A stretch of DNA of 64,000 nt from Brevundimonas sp. EYE_349 (GTDB lineage Bacteria > Pseudomonadota > Alphaproteobacteria > Caulobacterales > Caulobacteraceae): NCBI RefSeq assembly GCF_023147505.1, contig NZ_JAHXPB010000009.1, positions 62,001 to 126,000 of the forward strand, in the 5' to 3' direction. This document shows, piece by piece, positions 1 through 8,558 of this stretch. Both the position numbers and the translations under genes were made by a program. Each line of letters begins with the position of its first letter. The stretch's first letter is position 1. The notes under the pieces are model-generated. The model was not told the DNA's origin. It saw only the letters and a list, made by a program, of their open reading frames with translations, and did not search any database.

Positions 1-2068
1 CGTCGTATTTCAGCAGGTTCTTGCGGATGTCGTAGTTGCGGGTTTCGACGCGCTTCTGGGCGGTCTCGATGGCGCGGTTCAGCCAGGGATGGGTGATGGC
101 CTCGCCCTCCGCCACGCCGAAGGTCTTCATGATCGAGTCCAGACGGTCGCCGGCGAAGATGCGCAGCAGATCGTCCTCGCAGGACAGGTAGAATTTCGAC
201 ACGCCGGGGTCGCCCTGACGGCCGGTGCGGCCGCGCAGCTGATTGTCGATACGGCGGCTTTCGTGGCGCTCGGTGCCCAGAACGAACAGGCCGCCGGCGG
301 CCAGGGCGCGGTCCTTCTGCACCGCGATCTCGGCCTTGAACTCGGCCTCCTTGGCGGCTTCCATCTCGTGGGTCACTTCGACAGCCATGTTGCGCTGTTC
401 CAGCATCCACTTCTGCATCTTCATCTCGAGGTTGCCCCCGAGCTGGATGTCGGTGCCGCGGCCGGCCATGTTGGTGGCGATGGTCACCGCGCCCGGCAGA
501 CCGGCGTCGGCGACGATATAGGCTTCCTGTTCGTGCTGGCGCGCGTTCAGGACGCTGTGCGGAATGCCGCGCAGCCGGGTCTCGTAGGTGATGTCATAGG
601 CGGCGTCGCCGATCTTCTCGGCTTCCTTGGTCTTGCCCGCGTAGTCCTTCTTCAAGGTGCGAGAGACTTCGACCTTGTGCTCGTAGCGGTTCAGCAGCTC
701 CGACAGCTGTTCCGAACGCTCGATGGACACGGTGCCGACCAGGATCGGCTGGCCGGCCAAGTGGCACTCGGCGATCTGGCGGGCGATGGCCTGGTTCTTT
801 TCGGCGTGGGTGCGATAGACCTCGTCGTCGAAGTCCTTGCGCTGGATCGGGCGGTTGGTCGGCACCTCCAGCACGTCCATCTTGTAGATGTCGCCGAACT
901 CCTGGGCCTCGGTCGCGGCCGTGCCGGTCATGCCCGACAGCTTTTCGTACAGGCGGAAGTAGTTCTGGATCGTCACCGAGGCCAGGGTCTGGTTCTCGGG
1001 CTGGATCTTGACGTCCTCCTTGGCCTCTATGGCCTGGTGCAGACCTTCGGACAGGCGACGGCCGGTCATCATACGACCGGTGAATTCGTCGATCAGGACG
1101 ATCTCGCCGCCCTTGATGATATAGTCCTTGTCGCGCTGATACAGGGTGTTGGCGCGCAGGGCCTGGTTGGCGTGGTGAACCAGGGTGATGTTCGCCGCGT
1201 CATAGAGGCCGGTGGTGTCCTCGGCGAAGTGGCCGCCCTGCTCCAGCGCCTCCTCCATCCGCTCGGACCCCAGTTCGGTCAGCAGAACCTGCTTCTGCTT
1301 CTCGTCCAGCTCATAGGCATCCTTGTCCTTGATCAGCTCTTTGATCAGGCCGTCCAGCACCTTGTAGAGATCCGAGCGGTCCTCGGTCGGCCCCGAGATG
1401 ATCAGGGGCGTGCGCGCCTCGTCGATCAGGATGGAGTCGACCTCGTCGACGATGGCGAAGTTGTGCGGACGCTGCACCATCTCGCGACGGTCATAGACCA
1501 GGTTGTCGCGCAGATAGTCGAAGCCGAATTCGTTGTTGGTGCCGTAGGTGACGTCGGCGTTGTAGGCCTGCTGGCGCTGGCCTTGGCTCAGGCCGTTGAC
1601 GATCACCCCGACCTCCAGCCCCAGGAAGCGATAGACCTTGCCCATCGTCTCGGCGTCGCGGCGCGCCAGATAGTCGTTCACTGTGATGACGTGCACGCCC
1701 TTGCCGGTCAGGGCGTTCAGATAGACCGGCGCCACGGCGACCAGGGTCTTGCCTTCGCCGGTCCGCATCTCGGCGATGCCGCCTTCGTTCAGGATCATGC
1801 CGCCCGCCAGCTGCACATCGTACTGACGCTGACCCAGCACACGCTTGGAGGCCTCGCGCACCACGGCGAAGGCTTCAGGCAGAATCTTCTCCAGCGTCTC
1901 GCCGTTCGCCAGACGATCCTTGAAGGCGTCGGTCATCATCCGCAGTTCGTCGTCGGACAGGGCCGCGAACTTGGGCTCCAGCGCATTGATGCGCTGGGCG
2001 TGGTCCTGGAAGGACTTGACCTTGCGGTCGTTGGAAGAGCCGAAAAATTTCTTGGCGAAGCCGAGCAT
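1..2068 (-). CDS. secA: SecA, preprotein translocase ATPase (3' end outside window)
   Basis: SecA is the cytosolic motor that drives unfolded preproteins through SecYEG. About 689 residues are present, starting at an ATG whose reverse complement reads [16 protein letters not shown]; the last 200-odd residues, with the C-terminal linker and any zinc tail, lie beyond position 1. Walker A GEGKT is at residues 104-108, followed by the DEAD-like [15 protein letters not shown] block and the second nucleotide-binding fold with MAGRGTDI and the GRTGRQGD motif near the cut. The gene is divergent from the lipoprotein parvulin at 2312. Identification is near certain; only the missing C-terminus is unknown. 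Confidence 0.97.
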   Translation of the reverse strand, partial: MLGFAKKFFGSSNDRKVKSFQDHAQRINALEPKFAALSDDELRMMTDAFKDRLANGETLEKILPEAFAVVREASKRVLGQRQYDVQLAGGMILNEGGIAEMRTGEGKTLVAVAPVYLNALTGKGVHVITVNDYLARRDAETMGKVYRFLGLEVGVIVNGLSQGQRQQAYNADVTYGTNNEFGFDYLRDNLVYDRREMVQRPHNFAIVDEVDSILIDEARTPLIISGPTEDRSDLYKVLDGLIKELIKDKDAYELDEKQKQVLLTELGSERMEEALEQGGHFAEDTTGLYDAANITLVHHANQALRANTLYQRDKDYIIKGGEIVLIDEFTGRMMTGRRLSEGLHQAIEAKEDVKIQPENQTLASVTIQNYFRLYEKLSGMTGTAATEAQEFGDIYKMDVLEVPTNRPIQRKDFDDEVYRTHAEKNQAIARQIAECHLAGQPILVGTVSIERSEQLSELLNRYEHKVEVSRTLKKDYAGKTKEAEKIGDAAYDITYETRLRGIPHSVLNARQHEQEAYIVADAGLPGAVTIATNMAGRGTDIQLGGNLEMKMQKWMLEQRNMAVEVTHEMEAAKEAEFKAEIAVQKDRALAAGGLFVLGTERHESRRIDNQLRGRTGRQGDPGVSKFYLSCEDDLLRIFAGDRLDSIMKTFGVAEGEAITHPWLNRAIETAQKRVETRNYDIRKNLLKYD

Positions 2069-2245
2069 GATGGGTCCGGTAGCGGTCGAGCGTCTGCGAG
2101 CTGAGCGGCTCTGAAATCCCGTGAGGGCGGCGATAGGGACGCCGCGAGAGAGGCCCGGACCGATGACGGCCGCGGCGCGCCGGAACCGGGCGCGCGCGAA
2201 GGGCCGCGCAGACGATCAAAACCCCTCGACTTGGGCGCAGGGCGG

Positions 2246-2273
2246 ACTTAAGCACCGGCCTAACCCCTGTCAA
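2246..2273 (-). promoter_or_regulatory. Candidate sigma-70 promoter of secA
   Basis: Read on the minus strand, a perfect -35 TTGACA (2273-2268) is followed after 16 bases by a weak -10 TTAAGT (2251-2246), about 180 bases before the secA ATG. It lies in the 243-base gap shared with the divergent parvulin gene. The -35 is convincing and the -10 is poor, so this is a motif-based inference. Confidence 0.4.
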
Positions 2274-2311
2274 CGCGAGGGGCTTTAGGCCGCCTTCGAC
2301 GGAGCGCCCCC

Positions 2312-3223
2312 TTGAACCCATTCCGGCGACCCTCACACCTGCGAAAAATCCCGGTCCTGGCGGTGCTTCTGGCCGCCGGTCTGGCGATGGCGGCCTGTTC
2401 GCGCGGCGGGGGCGATCGTCCGCCCGAGCCGGGCGACCGGGCGGTGGCGACGGTGCAGGACCGGACCATCTGGGCCTCGGACGTCAAGCGCGAGGCGGTG
2501 GCGCAAGGGTTGATCGGCGAGGGCGAGCCGCTGGACATCACCTCGGACCTGTTCCGCCGCGTGCTGGACGAGGTGATCGACCAGAAGCTGCTGGCCGGCG
2601 AGGCGCAGCGGCGCAGACTGGATTCCTCGCCCCTGGCCCAGCGCCGGCTGGAGGCGACGCGCGAACGCATCCTCGGCGACATGCTGGTGGAGAGCGTGGT
2701 CGACAAGGCCGTGTCCGACCAGGCGGTGCAGACGCTCTACAACGAACAGCTTCGGCTGGCCAAGAACGCCGAGGAGATCCGCGTGCGGCTGATCCTGTCG
2801 CGCACCAAGGCCGACGCCGACGCGGTGATCGGCATCCTGGGCCAGGGCGCCGGGTTCGAGGCGGTGGCCATGGAACGCTCGATCGACGAAGCGACGCGGT
2901 TCTCGGGCGGCGACCTGGGCTATTCGACGCCGGACGTGATGCCCCAGGCCTATGCCGACGCCCTGCGCGACAAGCCGGCGGGCGCCCTGGTCGGGCCGTT
3001 CCAGACCGAAGGCGGATGGGCGGTGCTGCGGGTCGAGGACCGGCGCAAGGAGACGCCGCCCACCCTGGAGCAGGCCCGGCCGCAGATCGTGCGCTATCTG
3101 ACCTACGAGGGCGTGCGCCAGTTGCTGGAACAGCTTCGCGGCAAGGCCAAGGTCGATGTCCGCCTGCCCGGTCAGCCGACGCCGCCCGCTCATCCCACCT
3201 CCGCCGCGCCCGCCCAACCTTGA
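2312..3223 (+). CDS. Parvulin-type peptidylprolyl isomerase, lipoprotein
   Basis: This is a predicted PpiC/SurA-class peptidyl-prolyl cis-trans isomerase anchored as a lipoprotein and probably helping outer-membrane proteins fold in the periplasm. The 303-residue product has a basic N-terminus, a hydrophobic stretch and a lipobox ending at Cys29 (LAMAAC). A SurA-N-like helical region follows, then one parvulin domain at about residues 150-245 with the FSGGDLGY signature and a GPFQTEGGWAVL strand. The start is TTG, chosen because GGAG sits 7 bases upstream and no ATG precedes the signal peptide. It is followed after 16 bases by argJ. Its position beside secA fits an export role. Confidence 0.85.
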   Translation: MNPFRRPSHLRKIPVLAVLLAAGLAMAACSRGGGDRPPEPGDRAVATVQDRTIWASDVKREAVAQGLIGEGEPLDITSDLFRRVLDEVIDQKLLAGEAQRRRLDSSPLAQRRLEATRERILGDMLVESVVDKAVSDQAVQTLYNEQLRLAKNAEEIRVRLILSRTKADADAVIGILGQGAGFEAVAMERSIDEATRFSGGDLGYSTPDVMPQAYADALRDKPAGALVGPFQTEGGWAVLRVEDRRKETPPTLEQARPQIVRYLTYEGVRQLLEQLRGKAKVDVRLPGQPTPPAHPTSAAPAQP

Positions 3224-3239
3224 GAACCGGCTGCCGACC

Positions 3240-4631
3240 ATGACCAAGCCCCCCTCCACGACCGGCCAGAAGATCGAGCATGCGCTGGAAAAGGCGCTGG
3301 ACCCCTTCGCCACGGCGCTGAAGCGTGCGACGCGCGCGCCGGGATCGGAACCTGCACCGACGACGCAAGCGCCCGCCGCCGCCGGCAAGCCCGGCCTGGC
3401 GCTCTCGCCGCTGGCCGTGCCCTTCCCGACCATTCCGCCCATCGGCGGGGTGGAGATCGCCACCGCCCGCGCGGGTTTCTACAAGCACGAGCGCGACGAT
3501 CTGGTCGTGTTCCGCTTTGCGCGCGGAACCAGCTGCGCCGGGGTCTTCACTCGCCACAAGATCGGCTCGGCGCCGGTCGACTGGTGCAAGAAACAGCTGG
3601 GATCGGCCGAGGGCGGCAAGGATGTGCGCGCCCTGGTCGTCAACGCCGGTTGCGCCAACGCCTTCACGGGCAAGGCGGGCGCCGATGCGGCGCGGCGCAC
3701 GGCCTCCGAGGTCGCCAAACGCTTCGGATGCCGTCAGCGCGACGTCATGCTGGCCTCGACCGGCGTGATCGGCGTGGTGTTGGACGAAAAGAAGATCATC
3801 GCCAAACTGCCCGAGATCGAAAACGGGCTGGACGCGGACGCCTGGGCCAGGGCTGGCCGCGGCATCATGACCACCGACACCTTCCCCAAGGGTTCCTACG
3901 CCGAGGCAGAGATCGAGGGCTACAAGGTCCGTATCGCCGGGATCGCCAAGGGGTCGGGCATGATCGCGCCGGACATGGCGACCATGCTGGCCTTCATCGT
4001 CACCGACGCCGACATCCATCCCAATGTGCTGCAGGCGCTGCTGGGCCTGCATGTGCGCACCACCTTCAACTCGGTGACGGTGGACGGCGACACTTCGACC
4101 AATGACACGGCCTTGCTGTTCGCCACCGGCACATCGGGCGCGCCGCGCATCGGGCGGGTCGGGGATCGCCGCCTTAAGAGCTTCTCGGCCGCGCTGGACA
4201 GGGTGATGCTGGATCTGGCGCACCAGCTGGTGCGCGACGGCGAGGGGGCGACCAAGTTCGTCAAGGTGACGGTGGACGGCGCCGCCAGCCCGGCATCAGC
4301 ACGAAAGCTGGCCAAGTCCATCGCCGACAGCCCCCTGGTCAAGACCGCCATCGCCGGTCAGGACGCCAACTGGGGCCGGGTCGTCATGGCCGTGGGCAAG
4401 ACCGAAGAGCCGGTCGACCGCGACCATCTGGCCATTTGGTTCGGCCCACACGAAGCCGCCGTCGACGGGGCGCCGTCCCCGACCTATGACGAGGCTAAGA
4501 TGACCGCCTATATGGAGAACCCCGAGATCGACATCACCGTCGACGTGGGTTCGGGCCGGGCGTCGGCGACCGTGTGGACCTGCGACCTGACCAAGGGCTA
4601 CATTGAGATCAACGGCGATTATCGCTCGTGA
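3240..4631 (+). CDS. argJ: Bifunctional ornithine acetyltransferase / N-acetylglutamate synthase
   Basis: ArgJ moves the acetyl group from N-acetylornithine to glutamate, and in bifunctional forms also makes N-acetylglutamate, giving cyclic arginine synthesis. The 463-residue protein carries the self-cleavage site PDMATML, with Ala247-Thr248 as the expected junction; Thr248 would become the nucleophile of the beta chain. The first 50 or so residues are a Pro/Ala-rich extension before the usual ArgJ start, which is odd for a cytosolic enzyme near 400 residues. The ATG at 3240 lies 16 bases after the parvulin stop; an upstream in-frame ATG would run into that gene. The stop overlaps the mutT start (GTGA). 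Confidence 0.95.
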   Translation: MTKPPSTTGQKIEHALEKALDPFATALKRATRAPGSEPAPTTQAPAAAGKPGLALSPLAVPFPTIPPIGGVEIATARAGFYKHERDDLVVFRFARGTSCAGVFTRHKIGSAPVDWCKKQLGSAEGGKDVRALVVNAGCANAFTGKAGADAARRTASEVAKRFGCRQRDVMLASTGVIGVVLDEKKIIAKLPEIENGLDADAWARAGRGIMTTDTFPKGSYAEAEIEGYKVRIAGIAKGSGMIAPDMATMLAFIVTDADIHPNVLQALLGLHVRTTFNSVTVDGDTSTNDTALLFATGTSGAPRIGRVGDRRLKSFSAALDRVMLDLAHQLVRDGEGATKFVKVTVDGAASPASARKLAKSIADSPLVKTAIAGQDANWGRVVMAVGKTEEPVDRDHLAIWFGPHEAAVDGAPSPTYDEAKMTAYMENPEIDITVDVGSGRASATVWTCDLTKGYIEINGDYRS

Positions 4632-5041
4632 CCGAAACCTCCCTTCCTATCGTCCTGGTCGTCGCCGTCGCCCTGATCGACGTCGATGGGCGGGTGCTGA
4701 TCGCCAAACGGCCCGAAGGCAAGAAACTGGCTGGCCTTTGGGAGTTTCCGGGCGGCAAGGTCGAGCCGGGCGAAAGGCCCGAACAGGCGCTGATCCGTGA
4801 GTTGAAGGAAGAGCTGGGCATCGAGGTCAGCGAAAACTGTCTGTCCCCGTTCGTTTTCGCCAGCCACGCTTACGATTCGTTTCACCTGTTGATGCCATTG
4901 TACCTGTGCCGACGATGGGACGGCGTGGTCACGGCGCGTGAACACGACGGTCTGGCCTGGGTGAAGCCGAATGCGCTTTCGGACTATCCCATGCCGCCGG
5001 CGGACGAGCCCCTGGTCGCCTGGCTGCGCGACCTGTTGTAA
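4628..5041 (+). CDS. mutT: MutT-type 8-oxo-dGTP diphosphatase (Nudix)
   Basis: A Nudix hydrolase expected to clear oxidised (deoxy)nucleoside triphosphates from the pool. At 137 residues it has the usual MutT size. The full Nudix box is visible: Gly43, Glu49, then Arg57-Glu58-Leu-Lys-Glu61-Glu62-Leu-Gly64-Ile. The N-terminal VVAVALIDVDGRVLIAKRP and the GLWEFPGGK approach are typical of MutT rather than other Nudix classes. The start is GTG inside the argJ stop (GTGA), so it is translationally coupled to argJ. The pairing argJ-mutT recurs in alphaproteobacteria. Confidence 0.92.
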   Translation: MTETSLPIVLVVAVALIDVDGRVLIAKRPEGKKLAGLWEFPGGKVEPGERPEQALIRELKEELGIEVSENCLSPFVFASHAYDSFHLLMPLYLCRRWDGVVTAREHDGLAWVKPNALSDYPMPPADEPLVAWLRDLL

Positions 5042-5066
5042 CCATCGCCGACCAGGGAGGCTGGCC

Positions 5067-5246
5067 ATGCGACGTCTTATCGGCCGGTTTCTGCGCGACG
5101 ACAGCGGCGCCACCGCCATTGAATACGGCCTGATCTGCGGGCTGATCTTCGTGGCCTTGATGGGTTCGATCGGACTGATGATGAACATCGACGACGGCCT
5201 TCTGGCCGTGACCTTCGCCAAGCTGAGCGCCGCGCTCGGCGGTTAG
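5067..5246 (+). CDS. Flp-family type IVb pilin
   Basis: A 59-residue prepilin of the Flp/Fap family. A short basic leader (MRRLIGRFLRDDSG) precedes ATAIEYGLICGLIFVAL, the conserved Flp core with Glu at +5 of the mature protein and a hydrophobic helix. Cleavage by a TadV/CpaA-type peptidase would be expected at the Gly before ATAIEY. The ATG has a strong AGGGAGG ribosome site 6 bases upstream. No tad/cpa assembly genes are nearby, so this is an isolated pilin gene, perhaps a minor pilin or a second copy. Its TAG stop overlaps the convergent stop of the methyltransferase gene. Confidence 0.88.
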   Translation: MRRLIGRFLRDDSGATAIEYGLICGLIFVALMGSIGLMMNIDDGLLAVTFAKLSAALGG

Positions 5247-6145
5247 TTCGGTTCCTCGCCCGTCATTTCCCGAACGCCCAAGGCATCGGCGAGCCGCGTC
5301 TTGGCCGAGCCGCGCGGCAGGGGCTTCTGCTGGCTTTCGTGCGGTTTCCAGCCGGCCAGGTGGATGATCTCGAACGTCGCGGGAATGCGGCCGTCCTCAA
5401 GGCCGTAGCGTTCGGCGTAGAGGGCCGCCGCGCGGGCGACGATGCGACGGTTCAGCGGACGCACCATCCCCTGCAGCACATTGGTCTCGCCCATGGCGCG
5501 AAGATCGCGAACCAGAGCGAACAGATCGCGGTAGCGGACCGTGAACCGATCCACGTCGGAAACGGGCAGGGCGAAACCGGCCCGCTGCAGCAGGGCCGCC
5601 CCGTCATAGCCGTCGGCGAAGGGCGAGACCCGCGCCTGGGCGCCGCCACGCTCGGCCAGTTCCGCCTCGGTCAGGACGCCCCGCAGCTCCTTCAGCGTCC
5701 CCGCCCCGAAAAGCGTCCCGATGAACAGGCCGTCCGGCTTCAGGGCGCGCCTGATCTGGGCCAGGGCGCCGGGCAGGTCGTTGGCCCAATGCAGGGTGAG
5801 GAGGGAGACGATCAGATCGGTCGAGTCTGCGTCCAGAGGCAGGGCTTGGGCGCCGGGCGCCGCCCGCTGCGCGAGATCCAGGGTCGCAATGACGGGGCCG
5901 ACCCTTCCAGCCGCGTCGCTGGCGCGCACCGCTTGATCGAACACGCCGGGATGGGCGGACAGATCGACCGCGACGGGAAAATCGCGCAGTATTGCTTCCA
6001 GGCTCTCGGCGGCGTTCTCGGCTGCGCGGACATGCAGGAAGTCGGCCTGGTCGAAGCGGCCGGCCGAGCGCGTCAAGCGGTCCTGGCGGCGCTTGGCGTC
6101 GAAGATGCGCGGGGGGGCTTCGGAAGGAGAGTAGGGGACGGTCAT
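5243..6145 (-). CDS. SAM-dependent methyltransferase, NDUFAF5/BioC-like
   Basis: A class I methyltransferase-fold protein of 300 residues resembling alphaproteobacterial homologues of mitochondrial NDUFAF5, an assembly factor that hydroxylates an arginine of complex I. Visible elements are the N-terminal PPRIFDAKRR signature, LPLDADSTDLIVSLLTLHW (motif IV region) and ALKPDGLFIGTLFGAGTLKELR. The motif I loop is degenerate, as is common in this subfamily. The gene is divergent from comF and the two start codons share bases (CATG, 6143-6146). The methyltransferase-comF-grxC-nitrilase-DUF1178 cluster is widely kept in alphaproteobacteria. The biochemical role here is inference; BioC is the alternative. 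Confidence 0.75.
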   Translation of the reverse strand: MTVPYSPSEAPPRIFDAKRRQDRLTRSAGRFDQADFLHVRAAENAAESLEAILRDFPVAVDLSAHPGVFDQAVRASDAAGRVGPVIATLDLAQRAAPGAQALPLDADSTDLIVSLLTLHWANDLPGALAQIRRALKPDGLFIGTLFGAGTLKELRGVLTEAELAERGGAQARVSPFADGYDGAALLQRAGFALPVSDVDRFTVRYRDLFALVRDLRAMGETNVLQGMVRPLNRRIVARAAALYAERYGLEDGRIPATFEIIHLAGWKPHESQQKPLPRGSAKTRLADALGVREMTGEEPN

Positions 6146-6950
6146 GACGTTGCAGGATGGGGGCTGGCGGCGCGCCTGGGAAGGGGCGGGACGACGGTTG
6201 CGGACGAACAGTGTCGGTTGGGGACGGGCGCTGGCCGATCTGATCCTGCCGCCGATGGCCCATGACAGCCGCGAAGCGACGGCCGCCGCCGGCCTGACGC
6301 CCGACGCCTGGAGCCGGATCAGGTTTTTGGAGGCGCCGGTGTGCGACGGCTGCGGGGCCGCGTTCGACTATGACGGCGGCGCCTTCGCCGAGTCTCGTTG
6401 TGCGGCCTGCATCGCCCAGCCCTATGCCTTCGAACGGGCGCGGGCCGCGTGTCTGTACGACGAGGCGTCGCGCGGCCTGATCCTGCGCTACAAGCACGGA
6501 GACCAGCAGCAGTTCGCGCCGTTGTTCGCCCGCTGGATCGGCCGGGCGTCGGCAGAACTGGTCGAGGCGGCGGACGCCGTCGTTCCGGTGCCGCTGCATC
6601 GACTCCGGCTGCTGTCGCGCCGGTTCAATCAGGCGGCCGAGATCGCCCGGCCCCTCGCCCGCAGCGCAGGGCGCGACTATTTGCCCGACGCCCTCGTTCG
6701 AACGGTCCACACCACCAGCCAGGGGGGAAAGAGCCGACGCGGGCGGCGGATGAACGTGAAGACGGCCTTCGTCGTGACCGAGGCGGGGCGGAGGCGCGTC
6801 CGGGGGCGACGCATCCTTCTGATCGACGATGTGTTGACCACGGGCGCCACCGCCGAGGCCTGCGCGCGCGCCCTGCTGGACGCCGGAGCGCGCGCTGTGG
6901 ACCTGGCGGTCGTGGCCCGGGTGCGAAACGCCCGCGAAATCGTTATGTAG
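6144..6950 (+). CDS. comF: ComF-family phosphoribosyltransferase-like protein
   Basis: A 268-residue ComF/GntX-like protein. The N-terminal zinc site shows two CxxC pairs (Cys67/Cys70 and Cys86/Cys89), and the C-terminal phosphoribosyltransferase fold has the PRPP loop RRILLIDDVLTTGATAEAC. ComF acts in DNA uptake in competent bacteria; in alphaproteobacteria the substrate is not established. The ATG overlaps the start of the divergent methyltransferase gene by two bases; an AGGGG ribosome site 6 bases upstream lies inside that gene. About 50 residues precede the first Cys pair, so the true start could be further in. grxC follows after 42 bases. Confidence 0.88.
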   Translation: MTLQDGGWRRAWEGAGRRLRTNSVGWGRALADLILPPMAHDSREATAAAGLTPDAWSRIRFLEAPVCDGCGAAFDYDGGAFAESRCAACIAQPYAFERARAACLYDEASRGLILRYKHGDQQQFAPLFARWIGRASAELVEAADAVVPVPLHRLRLLSRRFNQAAEIARPLARSAGRDYLPDALVRTVHTTSQGGKSRRGRRMNVKTAFVVTEAGRRRVRGRRILLIDDVLTTGATAEACARALLDAGARAVDLAVVARVRNAREIVM

Positions 6951-6992
6951 GCCCCAAGGCTCGCCTTGCCCTCAGTTCTGGAGATTTAGATT

Positions 6993-7250
6993 TTGGCCGA
7001 CGTCGTCATCTACACCAAGCCCGGTTGCCCCTACTGCTTCAGCGCCATGTCGCTGCTGAAGAAGAAGGGCGCGGACTATACCGAGATCGTCGCTTCCAAC
7101 GATCCTGCCAAAAAGGCCGAGATGGTCGAAAAATCTGGAGGTCGCATGACCTTCCCGCAGATCTTCATCGACGGCCGGCACGTCGGCGGGTCCGACGACA
7201 TCCACGCGCTGGACCGCGACGGCAAGTTGGACGCCCTGCTGGCCGCCTGA
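6993..7250 (+). CDS. grxC: Glutaredoxin 3
   Basis: An 85-residue dithiol glutaredoxin using glutathione to reduce protein disulfides and ribonucleotide reductase. The active site CPYC is at residues 12-15, followed by the cis-Pro segment MTFPQIFIDG and the GG-DD motif VGGSDDIHALD that binds glutathione. Length and motifs match GrxC. The start is TTG (coding ADVVIYTK next) with TGGAG about 9 bases upstream; no nearby ATG gives the family length. The nitrilase-like gene starts 4 bases after the stop, so they are likely co-transcribed. Confidence 0.94.
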   Translation: MADVVIYTKPGCPYCFSAMSLLKKKGADYTEIVASNDPAKKAEMVEKSGGRMTFPQIFIDGRHVGGSDDIHALDRDGKLDALLAA

Positions 7251-7254
7251 CGTC

Positions 7255-8094
7255 ATGAGCGGGGGGATCGACATCGCCCTGGTTCAGACCCGCACCCCGG
7301 CGACGGCGGCGGCGGGGCTGGCCCATGTCGAACCCCTGATCCGCGAGGCGGCGTCAGGTGGCGCGCGCTTCGTCCTGACGCCCGAGGGCGCCAATCTGCT
7401 GGAGCAGCGTCGCGACCGGCGCGACGCGGCCATAACCGATGAGGACCGGGACGCAGCGGTTCTGGGCCTGCGCCGTCTGGCGGCGGAACTGGGCGTCTGG
7501 CTGCTGATCGGATCGGCCATCGTGCGGTCCGGCGGTGTCGGGGATGCGCGGGCGGCCAATCGCTCTATGCTGGTCGACCCCTCGGGCGCGATCACCGCGC
7601 GCTATGACAAGCTTCACGTCTTCGACGTCGATCTGCCGAACGGCGAACGGTATCGCGAAAGCGCGGCCGTGCGGCCCGGCGATGCAGCGGCGGTCGCGGA
7701 TACGCCCTGGGGTCGGCTGGGGCTGACCATCTGCTACGACATCCGCTTTCCCCATCTGCATCGCGAGCTGGCCAAGGCGGGCGCGTCGATGATCGCGGTC
7801 CCCGCCGCCTTCACCGCCCCGACCGGCGAGGCGCATTGGGAGACGCTGCTGCGCGCCCGCGCCATCGAAACCGGCGCCTATGTGCTGGCGCCCGCACAGG
7901 GCGGGCTGCACGAGGACGGCCGGCGGACATGGGGCCGTTCGACCGTCGTCGGGCCGTGGGGCGAGGTGATCGCCAGGGCTGACCACGACGACCCTTGCAT
8001 CGTGCGGGCGAAACTGGACATGGAGGCCGTGGCGCGCGCCCGCGCCGCCATACCCGCCCTGACCCACGACCGCGACTTCCTGCCGCCCGCCTGA
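7255..8094 (+). CDS. Carbon-nitrogen hydrolase, Nit1/Nit2 branch
   Basis: A nitrilase-superfamily amidase of 279 residues. The catalytic Glu-Lys-Cys triad is visible: Glu44 in LTPEG, Lys119 in RYDKLHVFDVDLP and Cys160 in LTICYDIRFP. This pattern places it in the Nit branch, whose members hydrolyse deaminated glutathione or omega-amides such as alpha-ketoglutaramate. The location next to grxC agrees with a glutathione-repair role, but that is inference. It starts 4 bases after grxC, and DUF1178 follows after 7 bases. Confidence 0.88.
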   Translation: MSGGIDIALVQTRTPATAAAGLAHVEPLIREAASGGARFVLTPEGANLLEQRRDRRDAAITDEDRDAAVLGLRRLAAELGVWLLIGSAIVRSGGVGDARAANRSMLVDPSGAITARYDKLHVFDVDLPNGERYRESAAVRPGDAAAVADTPWGRLGLTICYDIRFPHLHRELAKAGASMIAVPAAFTAPTGEAHWETLLRARAIETGAYVLAPAQGGLHEDGRRTWGRSTVVGPWGEVIARADHDDPCIVRAKLDMEAVARARAAIPALTHDRDFLPPA

Positions 8095-8101
8095 TCCGTC
8101 C

Positions 8102-8551
8102 ATGATCCGATACGCCCTGAAATGCGACCACGACCACGGGTTCGAGGCCTGGTTCGGCTCGTCGTCCGACTATGACGACCAGGCGGCGCGCGGCCTGGTC
8201 GAATGCCCGTTCTGCGGCTCGCGCGGGGTCGAGAAGGCGGTCATGTCGCCCTCGATCAGCGGAACGAAGCGCGCGGACGCCGCGCCGGACCCGGCGGCGC
8301 CCGAAATCATGCGCAAGATGCAGACCATGATGATGGAGGCGGCGCGCGAGGTTCGCGCCCATGTCGAGGCGAACTTCGACTATGTCGGCGACGCCTTCGC
8401 CCGCGAGGCGCGCGACATCCACGAAGGCCGCTCCGAAAAGCGAGAAATCTACGGCGAGGCCACGCCCGCCGACGTCAGGAAGCTGAAGGACGACGGCGTC
8501 CCCGTCTCGGCCCTGCCCGAAGCCCCGCCCGATCCGACCAAGGTGAACTGA
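8102..8551 (+). CDS. DUF1178 family protein
   Basis: A 149-residue protein of unknown function typical of alpha- and betaproteobacteria. The start MIRYALKCDHDHGFEAWFGSS and the later CPFCGS supply metal-ligand candidates (Cys8, His residues and a CxxC near residue 37), suggesting a small zinc ribbon of the FmdB type. A helical middle (MRKMQTMMMEAAREVRAHVE) and a C-terminal tail KREIYGEATPADVRKL, also typical of the family, follow. It ends the comF-grxC-nitrilase operon. No enzymatic function can be assigned. Confidence 0.85.
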   Translation: MIRYALKCDHDHGFEAWFGSSSDYDDQAARGLVECPFCGSRGVEKAVMSPSISGTKRADAAPDPAAPEIMRKMQTMMMEAAREVRAHVEANFDYVGDAFAREARDIHEGRSEKREIYGEATPADVRKLKDDGVPVSALPEAPPDPTKVN

Positions 8552-8558
8552 GTCGCCC

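Noticed and set aside
89..2104. 671-residue reading frame on the plus strand
   Set aside because: It is antisense to secA, whose minus-strand product has all expected motifs. The plus translation is Gln/His/Leu-rich without recognisable domains, as expected for the complement of a high-GC gene.
2264..2284. CCCCT/AGGGG hairpin upstream of the parvulin gene as a riboswitch or terminator
   Set aside because: Five-bp stem, 8-base loop and no T-run; it overlaps the likely secA -35 element and is probably incidental.
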